Below, one piece after another: positions 27,803 to 35,901 of a stretch of 64,000 nt of DNA; position 1 is the first letter of the stretch, and each line of letters starts with the position of its first letter. The notes beneath the pieces were generated by a model. The model did no database searches and had not been told where the DNA came from. It saw nothing but the letters and a program-made list of their open reading frames with translations. Source of the stretch: UBA1413 sp964567485 (GTDB taxonomy: Bacteria; Bacteroidota; Bacteroidia; Bacteroidales; Prolixibacteraceae); NCBI GenBank assembly GCA_964567485.1, contig CAZMMX010000010.1, forward strand, positions 20,502-84,501, given 5' to 3'. A program made the translations under genes and the position numbers.

Positions 27803-28693
27803 ATGATCAGAAGAATATCTGGTGGTGTAATGGTCTTTCTGGGGCTGGTTTTTGCCGGTGCGGGAAGGGCTGATGGTGCCACGATAAGTCCGGTCCGTGA
27901 TACGGTCAGGGCGGAGGGTCATGCCGGGGTTCAGGCCCGGGAGATTGAAATGGGCAGGCCGGAAGTACAGGGGAGCCATGAAGCCGTTGCATTGGATGAG
28001 GAGCGGATGCCTTCTTTTTGTGAGGTGCTGGCGAGTTTTGAGGTGCCATTCCGGGGTAGGGTGATCAGCAGGTACGGAATGCGCAGCGGGCGCATGCATA
28101 CGGGAACCGACATCAAGCTTTATCCCGGGGATACGGTGTATGCTGCCTATGACGGGGTGGTGACCCGTGCCAGCCGTTATTATGGTTATGGCAATCTGGT
28201 GGTTGTGAATCATTCGCATGGACTGGAGACCTATTATGCTCATTTCTCAGGGTTTCTGGTGCAAGTCGGGGATACGGTGAAGACGGGCCAGCCCCTCGGG
28301 TTGGGAGGCCGTACCGGCCGGGCGACCACCGATCATCTTCACTTTGAGATCCGGGAAAATGGAAAGGCTTACAACCCCGAGTTGGTGTATGATTTTGAGC
28401 GATGCACCATCAGGCCTGACGTAGCAGGCAAGGAGGCCCTGGCGCAGTTGATCCGCAATCCCAAGACGGGTGTGAGTTTTCAGATCACGGCCCGTGGCAA
28501 CAGCTACGCTGCGGAGATGCCTGCCGGCCAGATGGCCGAATATGTCATAAAAGCCGGGGATTCTCTCTGGGAGATCGCCCGCCGTTTCAATACCAGCGTG
28601 GGAACCCTCTGTGAGCAGAACAACCTCACACCCCGGTCGATCCTCCGCATCGGGGCGGTCATCAAGATTTTTGAACCTTCTTCTGACAAATAG
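27803..28693 (+). CDS. M23 peptidoglycan endopeptidase with C-terminal LysM
   Basis: This 296-residue exported protein has a signal peptide (VMVFLGLVFAGAGRADG). A zinc M23 (LytM) domain runs from about residue 82 to 200. Zinc ligands are visible as His99 and Asp103 in MHTGTD and His180 in TDHLHFE, with His178 catalytic. A single LysM repeat (EYVIKAGDSLWEIARRFN, about 247-292) should bind peptidoglycan. The enzyme probably cleaves stem-peptide crosslinks in the periplasm. Its stop is one base from the stop of the convergent E1 gene. Confidence 0.93.
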   Translation: MIRRISGGVMVFLGLVFAGAGRADGATISPVRDTVRAEGHAGVQAREIEMGRPEVQGSHEAVALDEERMPSFCEVLASFEVPFRGRVISRYGMRSGRMHTGTDIKLYPGDTVYAAYDGVVTRASRYYGYGNLVVVNHSHGLETYYAHFSGFLVQVGDTVKTGQPLGLGGRTGRATTDHLHFEIRENGKAYNPELVYDFERCTIRPDVAGKEALAQLIRNPKTGVSFQITARGNSYAAEMPAGQMAEYVIKAGDSLWEIARRFNTSVGTLCEQNNLTPRSILRIGAVIKIFEPSSDK

Positions 28694-28694
28694 T

Positions 28695-31163
28695 TCAGAC
28701 TCCCCTGGCATTACGATCGAGTTGCTCGGCTTCCGAGAAATCATTTTCAGGCTGGTGCCCTATTAAGGGGAGAATTCTTTCGTGGATAGCGTCGATGATC
28801 CATGACGGCTGGGGGAAGAAAGCCTCCTCCAGTTCATAAGCCGGAGTGATCCAGTTGCGTGATCCCACCACCACCGGAGGAGCATCGAGGATGTCGAAGG
28901 CCAGTTCGGTGATATTGGAAGCCAGGTCCCTCATAAATGAGCCCCGGGCCGAGGCATCACCCACGATTACAATCCTTCCTGTTTTCTTCAGCGATTCGAT
29001 GGCCAGATCATAATTGAAGGGGACCAATGAACGGGCGTCGATCACTTCTGCCGAGAGGCCATATTTTTCTTCGAGTATTTCAGCGGCTTTCAGGGCACGG
29101 TAGAGGGTAGCGCCGATGGTCAGGATGGTCACGTCGCTGCCTGGTCTTTTGATGTCGGGTTCTCCGATGGGAATTTCGTAATACCCTGTGGGGACGCCCT
29201 CCTTGTGAAACATTTCGCCAATATCATAGACCCTCTGGCTTTCGAAGAAGACCACCGGGTCGGTGCCCTGGAGGGCGCTGTTCATAAGTCCCTTGGCGTC
29301 ATAGGGAGTGACAGGAAATACCACTTTCAGTCCGGGAATGTGCGTCGCCAGTGCCGTCCAGTCCTGCGAATGCTGGGCCCCGTATTTTGATCCCACGGAG
29401 ACGCGCAGGATCACGGGCATTTTCAGGACATTCCCGCTCATCGCCTGCCATTTGGGGAGCTGGTTGAATACTTCGTCGCCAGCGCGGCCCAGGAAGTCAC
29501 AGTACATGATCTCAGGGATCACCCTGCCGCCACACATCGCATATCCGATGGCCGTTCCCACGATGGCTCCCTCGGAAATGGGGGAGTTGAAAAGCCGGTG
29601 GTATGGAAGGGCTTCGGTGAGGCCGCGATAGACAGCAAAAGCACCTCCCCAGTCCCGGTTCTCCTCTCCATAGGCGATCAGTGTGGGATCTTTATAGAAC
29701 CGGTCTATTATAGCTTCGAAAAGGCCATCGCGGAGGACGTAATTTTTAATTTTGGAATGGGGTTTGCCCTGCTCATCGTAGGCATACCGCTCTTTGGCAG
29801 CGAGTTGTTTAACCCGTGGATTTTCTTCCATCGGGTGGTTAACCTCTGGAATTCCCTCTTCCAACCGGTCCAGTGATCCATTGGAGAACATCATATCCCC
29901 AATACGGTTAGGCTGTGACCTGATCTCCATGCGTGGTGAGGCGTCATCGTCGGTGGCCAGTTTGAGGGCCCAGCTGATCAGTTCGGTGGTTTCACTGCGG
30001 ATTTCATTAAGCTGGTGGTCCCCGGCGATGCCTGTTCTGACCAGTTCTCCGCCAAACCACATGATGGAATCGGCCATTTCCCAGGCCTCCACTTCTTCTT
30101 TGGAACGATAGGAGGAGGCGTCGGAGGGTGAGTGCCCGCTGTAACGGTAAGTGAGAATGTCAAGAAGGACAGGCCCTTTTTTCTCTTCCAGGATTTTACG
30201 CTTACGGCGGTATGCATCGATCACGGCCAGTGGGTTGTAACCATCAACCCGTTCGGCGTGCATCTGGTCTTCATTCAATCCGGCGCCAATGCGGGCGGCG
30301 ATGCCGTAACCCATGGTCTCTCCACAGGTCTGTCCCCCCATACCATACTGGTTGTTCATGATGTTGACGATCAATGGCAACCCTCCTTTCATCTCCTCTT
30401 CCCATAGTTCCGTGAACTGGTCCATGGTGGCGAAGGAGAGCCCTTCCCACACCGGTCCGCAGCCCAGGGAGGCATCGCCGATATTGGCCACGATGATTCC
30501 CTTTTTGCGATTTACCTTTTTAAAAAGGGCAGCACCCACGGCAATGTCAGCAGAGCCGCCCACGATGGCATTGTTGGGATATACGCCAAAGGGAGTAAAG
30601 AAGGCGTGCATGCTGCCTCCAAGTCCTTTGTTAAAACCGGTTTCTCTGGCGAAGATTTCTGCCAGGGTGCCGTATATGAGGAACTTAACGGCGAGTTCCC
30701 GGGTCGAGCCCTGGTGGCCGGCGAGGACTGGCCGAAGGGTGGCTCCGTTGAAATGGGACTCCATAATGGCCGTGAGCTCCTCTTCTCCGAGCTGATGAAT
30801 CGCCGAGAGTCCCTTGGCGAGGATCTCTCCGTGACTGCGGTGTGACCCGAAGATGAAATCGTCGACCGACAGGGTGTAGGCCATGCCCACGGCTGCTGCC
30901 TCCTGTCCGATGGAGAGATGGGCAGGCCCGGGGTGGTTATAGGAAATACCCTGGTATTCGCCCCGGGTTTTAATCAGGTTGAGCATGGTCTCAAACTCCC
31001 TGATCACCACCATATCACGGTATATCCGCAACAGTTCATCATCTGAGAAGTTGGTCCTTTCTTCTTCAATGCTTCTTTTGTACTGGTTGACCGGTATGGG
31101 AGTGAACTCTACGAAACCGGGTTTTCTAACCTCTGAAGGGTCTATGAATTGTGATTTTGGCAT
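28695..31163 (-). CDS. 2-oxoacid dehydrogenase E1, fused alpha and beta subunits
   Basis: This 822-residue ThDP enzyme joins an alpha part (about residues 25-400) and a beta part (about 470-822), the layout found for branched-chain-type or acetoin-type E1 in Bacteroidota. The ThDP-binding segment reads IGDASLGCGPVWEG, followed by NIMNNQYGMGG. The usual GDG is GDA here, and the segment between carries a charged insertion (TELWEEEMKGG). The beta part shows YGEENRDWGGAF, NSPISEGAIVGTAIGYA and the C-terminal VEV-like VIDARSLVPFN. With the upstream E2 it should decarboxylate a 2-oxoacid to an acyl-CoA; the acid is not determined. No E3 gene is in the window. It is 69 bp downstream of E2. Confidence 0.9.
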   Translation of the reverse strand: MPKSQFIDPSEVRKPGFVEFTPIPVNQYKRSIEEERTNFSDDELLRIYRDMVVIREFETMLNLIKTRGEYQGISYNHPGPAHLSIGQEAAAVGMAYTLSVDDFIFGSHRSHGEILAKGLSAIHQLGEEELTAIMESHFNGATLRPVLAGHQGSTRELAVKFLIYGTLAEIFARETGFNKGLGGSMHAFFTPFGVYPNNAIVGGSADIAVGAALFKKVNRKKGIIVANIGDASLGCGPVWEGLSFATMDQFTELWEEEMKGGLPLIVNIMNNQYGMGGQTCGETMGYGIAARIGAGLNEDQMHAERVDGYNPLAVIDAYRRKRKILEEKKGPVLLDILTYRYSGHSPSDASSYRSKEEVEAWEMADSIMWFGGELVRTGIAGDHQLNEIRSETTELISWALKLATDDDASPRMEIRSQPNRIGDMMFSNGSLDRLEEGIPEVNHPMEENPRVKQLAAKERYAYDEQGKPHSKIKNYVLRDGLFEAIIDRFYKDPTLIAYGEENRDWGGAFAVYRGLTEALPYHRLFNSPISEGAIVGTAIGYAMCGGRVIPEIMYCDFLGRAGDEVFNQLPKWQAMSGNVLKMPVILRVSVGSKYGAQHSQDWTALATHIPGLKVVFPVTPYDAKGLMNSALQGTDPVVFFESQRVYDIGEMFHKEGVPTGYYEIPIGEPDIKRPGSDVTILTIGATLYRALKAAEILEEKYGLSAEVIDARSLVPFNYDLAIESLKKTGRIVIVGDASARGSFMRDLASNITELAFDILDAPPVVVGSRNWITPAYELEEAFFPQPSWIIDAIHERILPLIGHQPENDFSEAEQLDRNARGV

Positions 31164-31232
31164 ATGCGTTGGTTTTTCGGCGCAGAGACGCGGGAATTTG
31201 GTGTTGTTCTTTGTGCTTCTGCGACTTGGTGT

Positions 31233-32609
31233 TTATAATGATAAGTTTTCTATCTGGTCGCGTATTTCCGCCAGGAAGCGGGTGGCTTCTCCGCCGTCGA
31301 GGGCACGATGGTCATAGGTCAGGGAGAGGCCGATGTGGGGCACGAAAGCGAAGACGCCGTCACCCAGTTCCTTGGGGCGCGGGGTGATGGTGCAAACGCC
31401 GAGGATGGCCACCTGAGGGAGGTTGATGACGGGAGTGAAGAGCTCGACGCCGTAATTTCCCAGGTTGGAAATGGTAAAAGAGGCCGCTTCGGGACTGAGG
31501 AGATCAGGGTTGACACTCCCTTTACGGCATCCGGCCGCCAGCATTTGGAGCCGTGATGACAATCCCGTCAGGGAGAGGTCATCGGCTTCGCGCAAGGCCG
31601 CGACCATCAATCCGCGATCGGTATCCACGGCCAGTCCGAGGTGGACTTTCCGGAAGTATTTGACACTGTCGCCCAAAAGGTGGGCGTTAACCCCGGGGAA
31701 TTTCTTCAGGGCCCTGACCACGGCCCAGGAGACCAGGTCGTTGATGGTCACATTTTCCGTGATTTTTCCCTTTTCCTGCAGTTGTTTGAAATGTTTGCGC
31801 GCTGCCAGAAGAAGGCGGGCGTCGGCCGACAGGTGATGGGTAAGCTGTGCGGAATTCTGCAGGGAGGCATGCATGGAACGGGCGATCAGCTTTCTCATGT
31901 TGGAAAGGGGTTTGATGTCGAACTCTCCTTCCGTGAGGTCCCCTGCCGGAAAGGGATGTTCTGTGCCGGCCGCCTGTGGCAGCGGGTGATGGCTCTCTCC
32001 TGCTTCGCCGGCGGAATGGCGGGGTGGCTGAGCTGGCGCCTGCTGAGATGCCCGGGAGGGAGCTGACCCAGGACCAGCAACAGCAACTTCCACATCCCTG
32101 GCGATGATTCTGCCGTGGGGACCGCTGCCCTGTAACCTTGAGGTGTCGACGCCCAGTTTTTCGGCCATATTGCGGGCCAGGGGGGAGATGGAAATCCTGC
32201 CGGCCATGACGCTGTCTCCCTCTAAGGGAAACTCAATCACCCGGGGAGGTGCTTCCCCATCGGAAATACCTTCAGGTGCGAAACCATCGACTCCCGCGGG
32301 CAATCCCCCGGTCACCGCCTGGCCTTCTTTGTGATCTGCGGAATTCGCAGCCTCTTCCGGAAGGGCTTCCCCCTTTTCTCCGATAAGGGCTACTTCGCTC
32401 AAAACCGGAACTTCATCACCTTCCCCGAAGAAGCAGGCCAGCAGATACCCATCGGCCTTTGCTTCTTCTTCGAACGATGACTTGTCGGTTTCGTAGGAGA
32501 AAAGCAGCTCTCCCGCCTTCACCTCGTCTCCCGTTTGTTTGAACCAATGCCCCATGATACAGGTCTCAACCGACTGACCCTGCCGGGGCATGATAACTGA
32601 TGTCGCCAT
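31233..32609 (-). CDS. 2-oxoacid dehydrogenase E2, dihydrolipoamide acyltransferase
   Basis: This 458-residue acyltransferase passes an acyl group from E1 to CoA. An N-terminal lipoyl domain carries Lys43 in YETDKSSFE. A peripheral-subunit-binding domain follows (SPLARNMAEKLGVD to GRIIARDVEVA, about residues 155-190). An alanine/proline-rich linker leads to the catalytic domain, which ends in TYDHRALDGGEATRF with catalytic His434. It is transcribed divergently from the GntR gene. An operator-like site lies 16-31 bp upstream of its ATG, pointing to local repression. Confidence 0.93.
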   Translation of the reverse strand: MATSVIMPRQGQSVETCIMGHWFKQTGDEVKAGELLFSYETDKSSFEEEAKADGYLLACFFGEGDEVPVLSEVALIGEKGEALPEEAANSADHKEGQAVTGGLPAGVDGFAPEGISDGEAPPRVIEFPLEGDSVMAGRISISPLARNMAEKLGVDTSRLQGSGPHGRIIARDVEVAVAGPGSAPSRASQQAPAQPPRHSAGEAGESHHPLPQAAGTEHPFPAGDLTEGEFDIKPLSNMRKLIARSMHASLQNSAQLTHHLSADARLLLAARKHFKQLQEKGKITENVTINDLVSWAVVRALKKFPGVNAHLLGDSVKYFRKVHLGLAVDTDRGLMVAALREADDLSLTGLSSRLQMLAAGCRKGSVNPDLLSPEAASFTISNLGNYGVELFTPVINLPQVAILGVCTITPRPKELGDGVFAFVPHIGLSLTYDHRALDGGEATRFLAEIRDQIENLSL

Positions 32610-32624
32610 ATTTTAAAATTTATA

Positions 32625-32640
32625 ACTTGTCGTTACAACC
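32625..32640. promoter_or_regulatory. Operator-like site 1 for the GntR regulator
   Basis: ACTTGT-CGTT-ACAACC is an imperfect inverted repeat 16 bp upstream of the E2 ATG. Its first 13 bases match the reverse complement of site 2 at 12 of 13 positions. ACTTGT-N4-ACAAGT is the general form of TreR/AraR-type GntR operators. Confidence 0.5.
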
Positions 32641-32687
32641 CAAAAAGTGGGATAATTGTGCAAGTAACTGATATATAGTTGTTAGAA

Positions 32688-32700
32688 CCACAGCCTGTGG
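32688..32700. repeat. 13-bp palindrome between E2 and GntR genes
   Basis: CCACAG-C-CTGTGG is a perfect palindrome midway between the two operator-like sites. It may be a regulatory site for a second protein; no function can be assigned. Confidence 0.35.
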
Positions 32701-32727
32701 CCGCGGATGTAAAGATATATAAATTCT

Positions 32728-32743
32728 ACCTGTAAAGACAAGT
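32728..32743. promoter_or_regulatory. Operator-like site 2 for the GntR regulator
   Basis: ACCTGT-AAAG-ACAAGT is an inverted repeat with 5 of 6 arm positions paired. It lies about 26 bp upstream of the gntR -7 element, where the -33 region is expected, so binding there could give autorepression. Confidence 0.5.
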
Positions 32744-32768
32744 TGAATATACAGAAAGAAAAAATTCT

Positions 32769-32776
32769 TAACTTTG
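32769..32776 (+). promoter_or_regulatory. Bacteroidota -7 element for the GntR gene
   Basis: TAACTTTG is an exact TAnnTTTG match only 5 bp before the ATG at 32782. If used, the mRNA would be leaderless or nearly so. Confidence 0.5.
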
Positions 32777-32781
32777 AGGTC

Positions 32782-33489
32782 ATGAACGGGATTCCACAGT
32801 ACCGCAGGTTATATGAGATCCTCAGGAGGCATATTCTGGAGGGAGAATACAGTGAAGGGAGTTTGCTTCCTTCGGAGCATGCTTTGTGTGCCACGCACGG
32901 CATTACCCGTCCCACCGTCAGACAGGCCCTGGAGGAGCTGGTGAAGGAGGGGCTGATCGTGAAAAAGCAGGGTAAGGGGAGTATTGTGCGTAAGCCATTG
33001 CGGAACATAGGGATTCTTTCGGTGGCAGGGACCACCACGGCAGTGGGGAAGTCGTTTCTGAAGACCCTCATTTTGCAAAAGCCGGTAGTCAGACCATGGC
33101 CTGAGGAGTTTCCGTATGAATTGGCGGATATAGACCGGGAATCGGGATGCATTTATATGGAAAGGTTGCGGTATGTCGATGGTATTCCCCTGTTTTATGA
33201 TATCAACCATCTTCCCGACAGGGGGTTACCGCGGATGACGCGGCGCTCTTTTGAGAACCGTTCGCTTTTTGAGATTCTCCGTCTCCATTACGGCATTGAA
33301 ATCAGGGGAGGGGAACAGAAGCTCAGGGCTATCCTTCCCGATGACGCCATCATGGGACTGCTGGAGATGAAACCGGGGCAGCCGGTGCTTTACATGGAGA
33401 GAAAACTGATCACCAACCGCGAAGGATATCATATTTATTCCACCATCTGGTTCAATTCCGAAAAACACGCGATATCGGGAATCTTCTGA
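32782..33489 (+). CDS. GntR/HutC-family transcriptional regulator
   Basis: This 235-residue regulator has an N-terminal winged helix (residues about 1-70: PQYRRLYEILRRHILEG, then LLPSEHALCATHGITRPTVR). The C-terminal UTRA ligand-binding domain (about 85-235) ends with YMERKLITNREGYHIYSTIW. The open frame reaches back to 32743, but ATG 32782 fits the usual HutC start. The divergent E2-E1 operon and two similar operator-like sites in the intergenic region indicate that it controls that operon and itself. Its effector is unknown and could be the E1 substrate or a CoA derivative. Confidence 0.9.
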   Translation: MNGIPQYRRLYEILRRHILEGEYSEGSLLPSEHALCATHGITRPTVRQALEELVKEGLIVKKQGKGSIVRKPLRNIGILSVAGTTTAVGKSFLKTLILQKPVVRPWPEEFPYELADIDRESGCIYMERLRYVDGIPLFYDINHLPDRGLPRMTRRSFENRSLFEILRLHYGIEIRGGEQKLRAILPDDAIMGLLEMKPGQPVLYMERKLITNREGYHIYSTIWFNSEKHAISGIF

Positions 33490-33688
33490 CCGTCGTCTTC
33501 TTTCCAGCTAAAGGAAGCGCCAGCCTCAGGCATGACTACCGGTCAGTCTCTGTAGTCAGCCCATTTGTTAAAAAATCACCACATTAGCTTTTAATTTAAA
33601 GGGAAGGGTTCCTTTTTTGCGAAAATCTTTCTATTTATGCCCGTGAATAAGTTGGAGGGCTGAGAGGCCTGTATTAAAGATCAAGCAG

Positions 33689-35011
33689 ATGAAAGTTTAC
33701 AAGTTTGGTGGCACTTCTGTGGGATCGCCCGCAAATATGAGGATGGTCATGAAGCTCATCACCGACGGGGAGCCCAAGCTGGTGGTTCTGTCCGCGATGT
33801 CAGGGACCACCAACAGCCTGGTAGAGATATCCTCCCATTTATACCAGCAGCATCCACATAAGGCGCTGGAGGTTATCACCTTGCTGGAGAAGAAATATGC
33901 CGCGGTGGTCGGGGAGTTGTATGCCACCCCGGGGTACCGTGAAAAGGGGCATGCTGTTTTGGAGGCGATATTCAAGACGTTGCGCCATTTCCTGTACAAG
34001 CCCTTTGGCCAGAAAGAGGAGAAGATAATCATCGCCCAGGGGGAGCTGATCTCCACGCAGCTCTTTACCCTGCTCATGGAGGAGGGGGGGCATAGGGTTT
34101 TCCTTTTGCCTGCCCTTGATTTCATGCGTATCGATGAGGAGAGGGCTGCCGACTTGGCTGGCATCAGGACCCTGTTGCTGGAGCTGATTGACAATTCTCC
34201 GAAGGTGGATTATTACATTACCCAGGGGTTTATATGTCGCAATCCCCATGGGGAAATCGACAACCTTGAACGGGGGGGAAGTGATTACACTGCCTCGTTG
34301 GTGGGAGCCGCCGTGAGTGCCGAAGAAATTCAGATATGGACCGATATTGATGGTTTTCAGAACAACGATCCGCGATTTGTGAGCAACACCCGGAAGATTG
34401 ATCAGTTGTCGTTCAATGAGGCGGCTGAGCTGGCCTATTTTGGGGCCAAGATTCTGCACCCGCAGACGATTTTTCCGGCGCGGGTACAGAATATCCCTGT
34501 GCGGCTGAAGAACACCATGAATCCTGCCGACGGGGGAACGCTGATCACCACCCGCTCCGATGGAAGCGGCATCAAGGCCGTGGCAGCCAAGGACGGCATC
34601 ACCGCCATTAAGGTAAGGTCGGGAAGGATGCTGATGGCCTATGGTTTCCTGAAGGGTATTTTTGAAGTTTTTGAGCGCTACAAAACCCCCATTGACATGA
34701 TCTCCACTTCCGAGGTGGCTGTCTCCCTGACCATCGACAACACCCGTCACCTGGAACAGATCCATCAGGAACTGGTGGTTTTCGGGGAGGTGGAAGTCGA
34801 CCGTGACATGAGTATCATCTGTATTGTGGGGGACATCATCCGCGAGGAAACCGGCTTCGCCTCCCGGGTTTTCAACGCCCTTGACGGGATTCCGATCCGT
34901 ATGATTTCTTATGGGGGAAGCCGTTACAACATCTCGGTGCTGGTTCCCACCTTACATAAAACTTCAACGCTTCAAACGCTCAGCGACAAGCTGCTGAACT
35001 TACCTGTTTAA
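33689..35011 (+). CDS. lysC: Aspartate kinase
   Basis: Aspartate kinase phosphorylates aspartate at the head of the lysine, threonine and methionine pathways. The N-terminal KFGGTSVGSPANM motif is at residues 5-17. NLERGGSDYTASLVGAA and IWTDIDGFQNNDPRFV define the amino-acid kinase fold, with two ACT repeats after about residue 310. At 440 residues it is monofunctional, with no homoserine dehydrogenase. It stands alone, with 199 bp to the GntR gene and no recognised riboswitch upstream. Confidence 0.95.
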   Translation: MKVYKFGGTSVGSPANMRMVMKLITDGEPKLVVLSAMSGTTNSLVEISSHLYQQHPHKALEVITLLEKKYAAVVGELYATPGYREKGHAVLEAIFKTLRHFLYKPFGQKEEKIIIAQGELISTQLFTLLMEEGGHRVFLLPALDFMRIDEERAADLAGIRTLLLELIDNSPKVDYYITQGFICRNPHGEIDNLERGGSDYTASLVGAAVSAEEIQIWTDIDGFQNNDPRFVSNTRKIDQLSFNEAAELAYFGAKILHPQTIFPARVQNIPVRLKNTMNPADGGTLITTRSDGSGIKAVAAKDGITAIKVRSGRMLMAYGFLKGIFEVFERYKTPIDMISTSEVAVSLTIDNTRHLEQIHQELVVFGEVEVDRDMSIICIVGDIIREETGFASRVFNALDGIPIRMISYGGSRYNISVLVPTLHKTSTLQTLSDKLLNLPV

Positions 35012-35032
35012 AGGGATGTTACTGGAAGGTGG

Positions 35033-35144
35033 GGTCACTGTGGACCAAATACCACCATAATGTCACCAAGGCTTCGGTGAACTGTGCGACCACCATGCTC
35101 CCAGGGTACGGTCACTGTGGTACCGATACAGCCACCATGTCACC
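35033..35144. repeat. Three degenerate 27-35 bp repeats downstream of lysC
   Basis: Copies lie at about 35033-35067, 35076-35102 and 35110-35144. Two begin GGTCACTGTGG and end ATGTCACC; the middle one is eroded. Each unit is bounded by complementary GGT and ACC ends. An 82-codon open frame runs through them but has no protein-like features. The spacer from 35012 to 35217 holds no other recognisable signal. Confidence 0.5.
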
Positions 35145-35217
35145 CTATTGTGGCTGCTTTCCGGCAGTCCGCCGGCTTCATCATGACGTGACCCGCGCCG
35201 GTCCCCAGTGTGGAGGC

Positions 35218-35901
35218 TTACAGGGCCATGGTCACCCCGATTCTGATGCCATTATCCCAGATCTGGTTATGATGTGAAAAGTCCATAAGGGGCAGGAGGG
35301 AGTGTGCTCTGACATAGGGGTTTACGAAGAGGGAAAGGCCTGAGCGGAAATCATATTTCAGGCCTGCGCCGGCACTGAGGCCGAAGCCGGTCTGGCTGTC
35401 GATGGGTGAGTTTATGCTGGCATCGAGGTCCAGCATGACCCCGCCACTGACGAAGAAGTATTTCAGGAATCCGGCCTTCAGGGTGAAGGGAAGGGTGATC
35501 AGGGCTGCCTTTTCCTCCCGGGAGTTTACACTGAATTCCGGGGAAAGGTTGGGAACCACTTCGATGCGGTGGTGTGAATATTCCACGCCGCTCTCCCATT
35601 CGAGCCAGCGGTTGATGCCCTGGCTGAAAACCACTCCGGCCGCCCAAAATCCCTTTCCTATATAACTGGGAGCTCCCTCCAGGTTAGTGAAAGTGAGCAC
35701 ATCGTTTTCTCCCACGCCGGTGAAGGTAATTCCGATTTTTCTTATAGGACTCTTTTCTCCTTTTGTTACGGCGGCCGCCGGGTTTCCGCAAGCCAGCACC
35801 AGCATCACCAGGAGCACCCAGCCTGCCAGGCCCTGCAACCGTCCGCATGGTGGGGTGCCGCTCAGGCGGGTGCTGGATCCCTGTTTCTCAGAATAAATCA
35901 T
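35218..35901 (-). CDS. Outer-membrane beta-barrel protein
   Basis: This 227-residue exported protein resembles small PorT/OmpW-like barrels. A hydrophobic signal region (LAGWVLLVMLVLACGNPAAA) follows a basic start. The rest alternates hydrophobic and polar residues, with GFGLSAGAGLKYDFRSGLSLF as a typical transmembrane hairpin, and it ends in a membrane-facing leucine. Its ATG overlaps the stop of the LVIVD gene (ATGA, 35901-35898), so it is coupled as the last gene of the sigma-factor operon. Function unknown. Confidence 0.7.
   Translation of the reverse strand: MIYSEKQGSSTRLSGTPPCGRLQGLAGWVLLVMLVLACGNPAAAVTKGEKSPIRKIGITFTGVGENDVLTFTNLEGAPSYIGKGFWAAGVVFSQGINRWLEWESGVEYSHHRIEVVPNLSPEFSVNSREEKAALITLPFTLKAGFLKYFFVSGGVMLDLDASINSPIDSQTGFGLSAGAGLKYDFRSGLSLFVNPYVRAHSLLPLMDFSHHNQIWDNGIRIGVTMAL

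Noticed and set aside
27676..27873. Open frame of 65 codons upstream of the M23 gene
   Set aside because: It overlaps the promoter and signal-peptide region of the M23 gene in another frame and looks like chance.
33490..33688. Lysine riboswitch upstream of aspartate kinase
   Set aside because: The leader is short, and I see none of the conserved lysine-riboswitch helices.
35029..35277. Open frame of 82 codons over the repeats after lysC
   Set aside because: It runs through degenerate repeats and into the 3' end of a barrel gene on the other strand. Its composition is odd and it has no recognisable domain or promoter.
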